From NCBI GenBank assembly GCA_015680685.1, contig MNCI01018363.1:394111-414434 (forward strand): a DNA stretch of 20,324 bases, in the 5' to 3' direction. Below the pieces are notes generated by a model. The model was not told the origin of the DNA, searched no databases, and saw nothing but the letters and a program-made list of their open reading frames with translations. Below are positions 18,618 to 20,324 of the stretch, piece by piece. Both the position numbers and the translations under genes were made by a program. How positions within the stretch are numbered: position 1 is the stretch's first letter; every line of letters begins with the position of its first letter. This DNA comes from Gnetum montanum. Its lineage: Eukaryota > Streptophyta > Gnetopsida > Gnetales > Gnetaceae.

Positions 18618-18635
18618 TGGTGCTATTACTAGGGA
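18618..18635 (+). other. tRNA-Asp-type primer-binding site of element C
   Basis: TGGTGCTATTACTAGGGA lies one base after the LTR end. It matches 12 of 18 bases of TGGCGCCGTTGCCGGGGA, and all six differences are C-to-T or G-to-A. Same position and type as the site of element D. Confidence 0.75.
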
Positions 18636-18777
18636 CTTATAGTTTGATACATGAATTACCTAGGACTTAGTGAATATTATTTGAGATCATTGGGAAAAAC
18701 CTTAGAGTCACAATCATTTAAAAAATAAATAATTATAATTATAATTAATGAACACTAAATTTTTCTTTTAATCTAAA

Positions 18778-20324
18778 ATGTCTTTTTCTCATAGGCATGT
18801 TGAATTAAAATTGCCAGTACCCCAAGAATTGAAAGTGGTGTATAGTTATCTAGATGATTTTGTGCTTGATTTCACTTTCATCCTACATTAGGATGAAAAA
18901 CTACAATGGAGAGAAATGGAGGGTAACGTTGTCTTACCTTCTGATCAATATACACTTAGGATGCTACTCCAAACTCCTAAGATGTTGCACATCTAGGATC
19001 TCCATGATAAATATGTTATGCAAGACCATGGCTATTAGGACTATTGTTCCATAGAAACACAACATAAATGAGATTGGAACTATGAGAAGCACCATGAATC
19101 TATGTAGGAAAAATAGTTCACTAACCCATTTTTCCTACTAAAAAACAACAACAAAGAGGATCCTCCTTTTGGAGGTTCTCAACATGAAGATTCCCCACCC
19201 CTTGACTCTGGTGAAGGGGGCTTGAACCAACACTTACAATCTATTATAAACAATCCGAGTTTAGGTAAAAGTGAAAGTCAAGGTAAGGGCTCAAGCAAGC
19301 ATTATCATGATGATAAACCTGATGATCATGGTTGTGACAAGTGGAGATGATGTGGCAGACACTATGGTGGTGACAATTCTCTTCTCTCTTCTCCCTCTTC
19401 ATCTACATCTTCTTCCTCCTCTAAATCTGATCAAAACCACAATGGATGAAACCATGATGGAGGTGAATAGTGGGACAATGATGGTAAAACCTGCCATGAA
19501 CAAAGGGGTAGCATGGAATATCATAGGTGTCATCAAAATCATGATGATATGAACTTTTGCTAGTAACTCAAAACATGCTAAACATTATGAAGATAGTCAA
19601 AATTCCAACCAAGCATGTGAAAAATAGCATAATCAAGAGGTTGGATATGAACAATATCCCTAGATTTGAGGGGGGATATAACTTAGATCTATAGACCCAT
19701 CTTTAATCCTTTCACGATGCATGTGCCTTTTAGAACATAGAAAATGATTGGTAAAAACTTAAGCTATTTCCTAGGATACTCATAAAAGAAGTAGAAAGTC
19801 GGCACCACTCCTTGGAGTAGGAATCAATTCATAGATGGAGTACAATGCTTGAGCTATTCAATGACAAATATCAGACGTAGTCTAGAGTGTTCAATTTAAG
19901 AAAGTAAATACAAGGCTAGCAATAAGGAACACATGAAGCATGGGTAGGTATTACCCTCTCTTACACAAATGTCTTGGCCATGGTTATCCTCAACATGAGG
20001 AGATTCACCATATCATAGATGGGCTACAATCAGAAACAATGAGAACCCTTTGGGATCTATGCCCAAGGAAGACTGTTATAACTAAGGGTCCATCAAATCC
20101 AAAGGTTGATTAAGCAAGTTGCAAAAAAAGAAGGTAAGTTGCAAAAATGGAAAAGTTCTGAGTCTAATTGGGATCCATTTATCAAAAAAATGGAGGTCCA
20201 ATGTTGTAACAGTGAGAGGGAGACATCACTTGATGAAGTGGTGCAATGAAAAACCTTGACAATTCAAAAATCTATGTCTGATATTTCAGCTAAGGTTAAT
20301 AAAATGTGGGAATCTTTAGATGAA
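18778..20324 (+). pseudogene. gag: gag of element C (partial, decayed)
   Basis: The proposed start, ATG at 18778-18780, gives MSFSHR, matching MSSSHR of element D. Frame 1 carries the N-terminal part, ending in a Ser-run and Asp/His/Gly-rich region (about 19200-19500; LLSSPSSSTSSSSSKS). The frame then shifts, and in frame 3 the gag domain starts MNNIPRFEGG (ATG at 19647-19649) and shows FHDACAF, IENDW, KLKLFPRIL, HHSLE and MLELFNDKY. After about 19970 further shifts lead to IHHIIDGLQSETM and a Lys-rich tail (IKQVAKKEGK). Stops in the frame-3 block are TAG or TAA only. The zinc knuckles, expected further right, lie outside the window. Confidence 0.82.

Larger units (their letters stand above)
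17657..20324 (+). mobile_element. Ty3/gypsy retrotransposon C, 5' end
   Basis: 5' LTR (17657-18616), primer site (18618-18635) and gag from 18778, cut by the window end. It has the same orientation as B and the opposite one to D. Its LTR aligns with B and its gag with D, so all three are one family. The five bases before the LTR (AAGAG, 17652-17656) are the candidate target duplication. Confidence 0.88.

Noticed and set aside
19271-19552. A 93-codon Met/Thr/Leu-rich plus-strand open stretch
   Set aside because: It is an out-of-frame reading of the Ser/Asp/His-rich gag segment of element C.

Overview
The window looks like heterochromatic, gene-poor DNA from a seed plant with a large genome. 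It is AT-rich and CpG-poor. It holds no tRNA, rRNA, CRISPR array or convincing host gene, and almost all recognisable sequence is decayed LTR retrotransposon. Plant origin is supported by tRNA-Asp-type primer-binding sites, a plant-type accessory retrotransposon ORF, and stop codons that look like cytosine deamination at CG and CHG sites. I cannot name the species; a gymnosperm or another giant-genome plant is a guess.

Layout. (A) 1-1249, + strand: 3' end of an LTR element, with the end of an accessory ORF, a polypurine tract and a CpG-rich 3' LTR. It seems to sit inside an older element whose minus-strand initiator-Met-type primer site lies at 1366-1385. 1386-4900: no gene, but three families of short tandem repeats and a possible LTR. 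(D) 4901-12099, minus strand: a long Ty3/gypsy relic read right to left as 5' LTR, primer site, gag with zinc knuckles, Pro/Tyr-rich linker, protease, reverse transcriptase, RNase H and integrase. Its 3' LTR is not recognisable. (B) 12100-15285, + strand: the 3' part of a related element with a decayed accessory ORF, polypurine tract and 3' LTR. 15286-17656: AT-rich sequence without a gene. (C) 17657-20324, + strand: 5' LTR, primer site and gag of another copy, cut by the window end.

B, C and D belong to one LTR family: TGATGA/TCATCA-like ends, a shared TATAAATA box, shared R/U5 blocks and, in C and D, the same primer site and homologous gag. A shares the polypurine tract and LTR start but has a different, less decayed LTR. 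None of the elements is coding-competent as read. The order PR-RT-RH-IN, the tRNA-Asp primer site and the lack of a visible chromodomain point to the Athila/Tat side of Ty3/gypsy, but that placement is inference.

The most informative signals are: stop codons dominated by TAG where related proteins carry Gln or Arg; stop codons at the same gag positions in C and D; a 56-bp frame-breaking tandem duplication inside the reverse transcriptase; an in-frame 177-nt duplication in A; rapidly changing repeat modules in the U3 of each LTR; and a hairpin-forming minisatellite near 2.8-3.0 kb. I found no evidence for a new non-transposon system.
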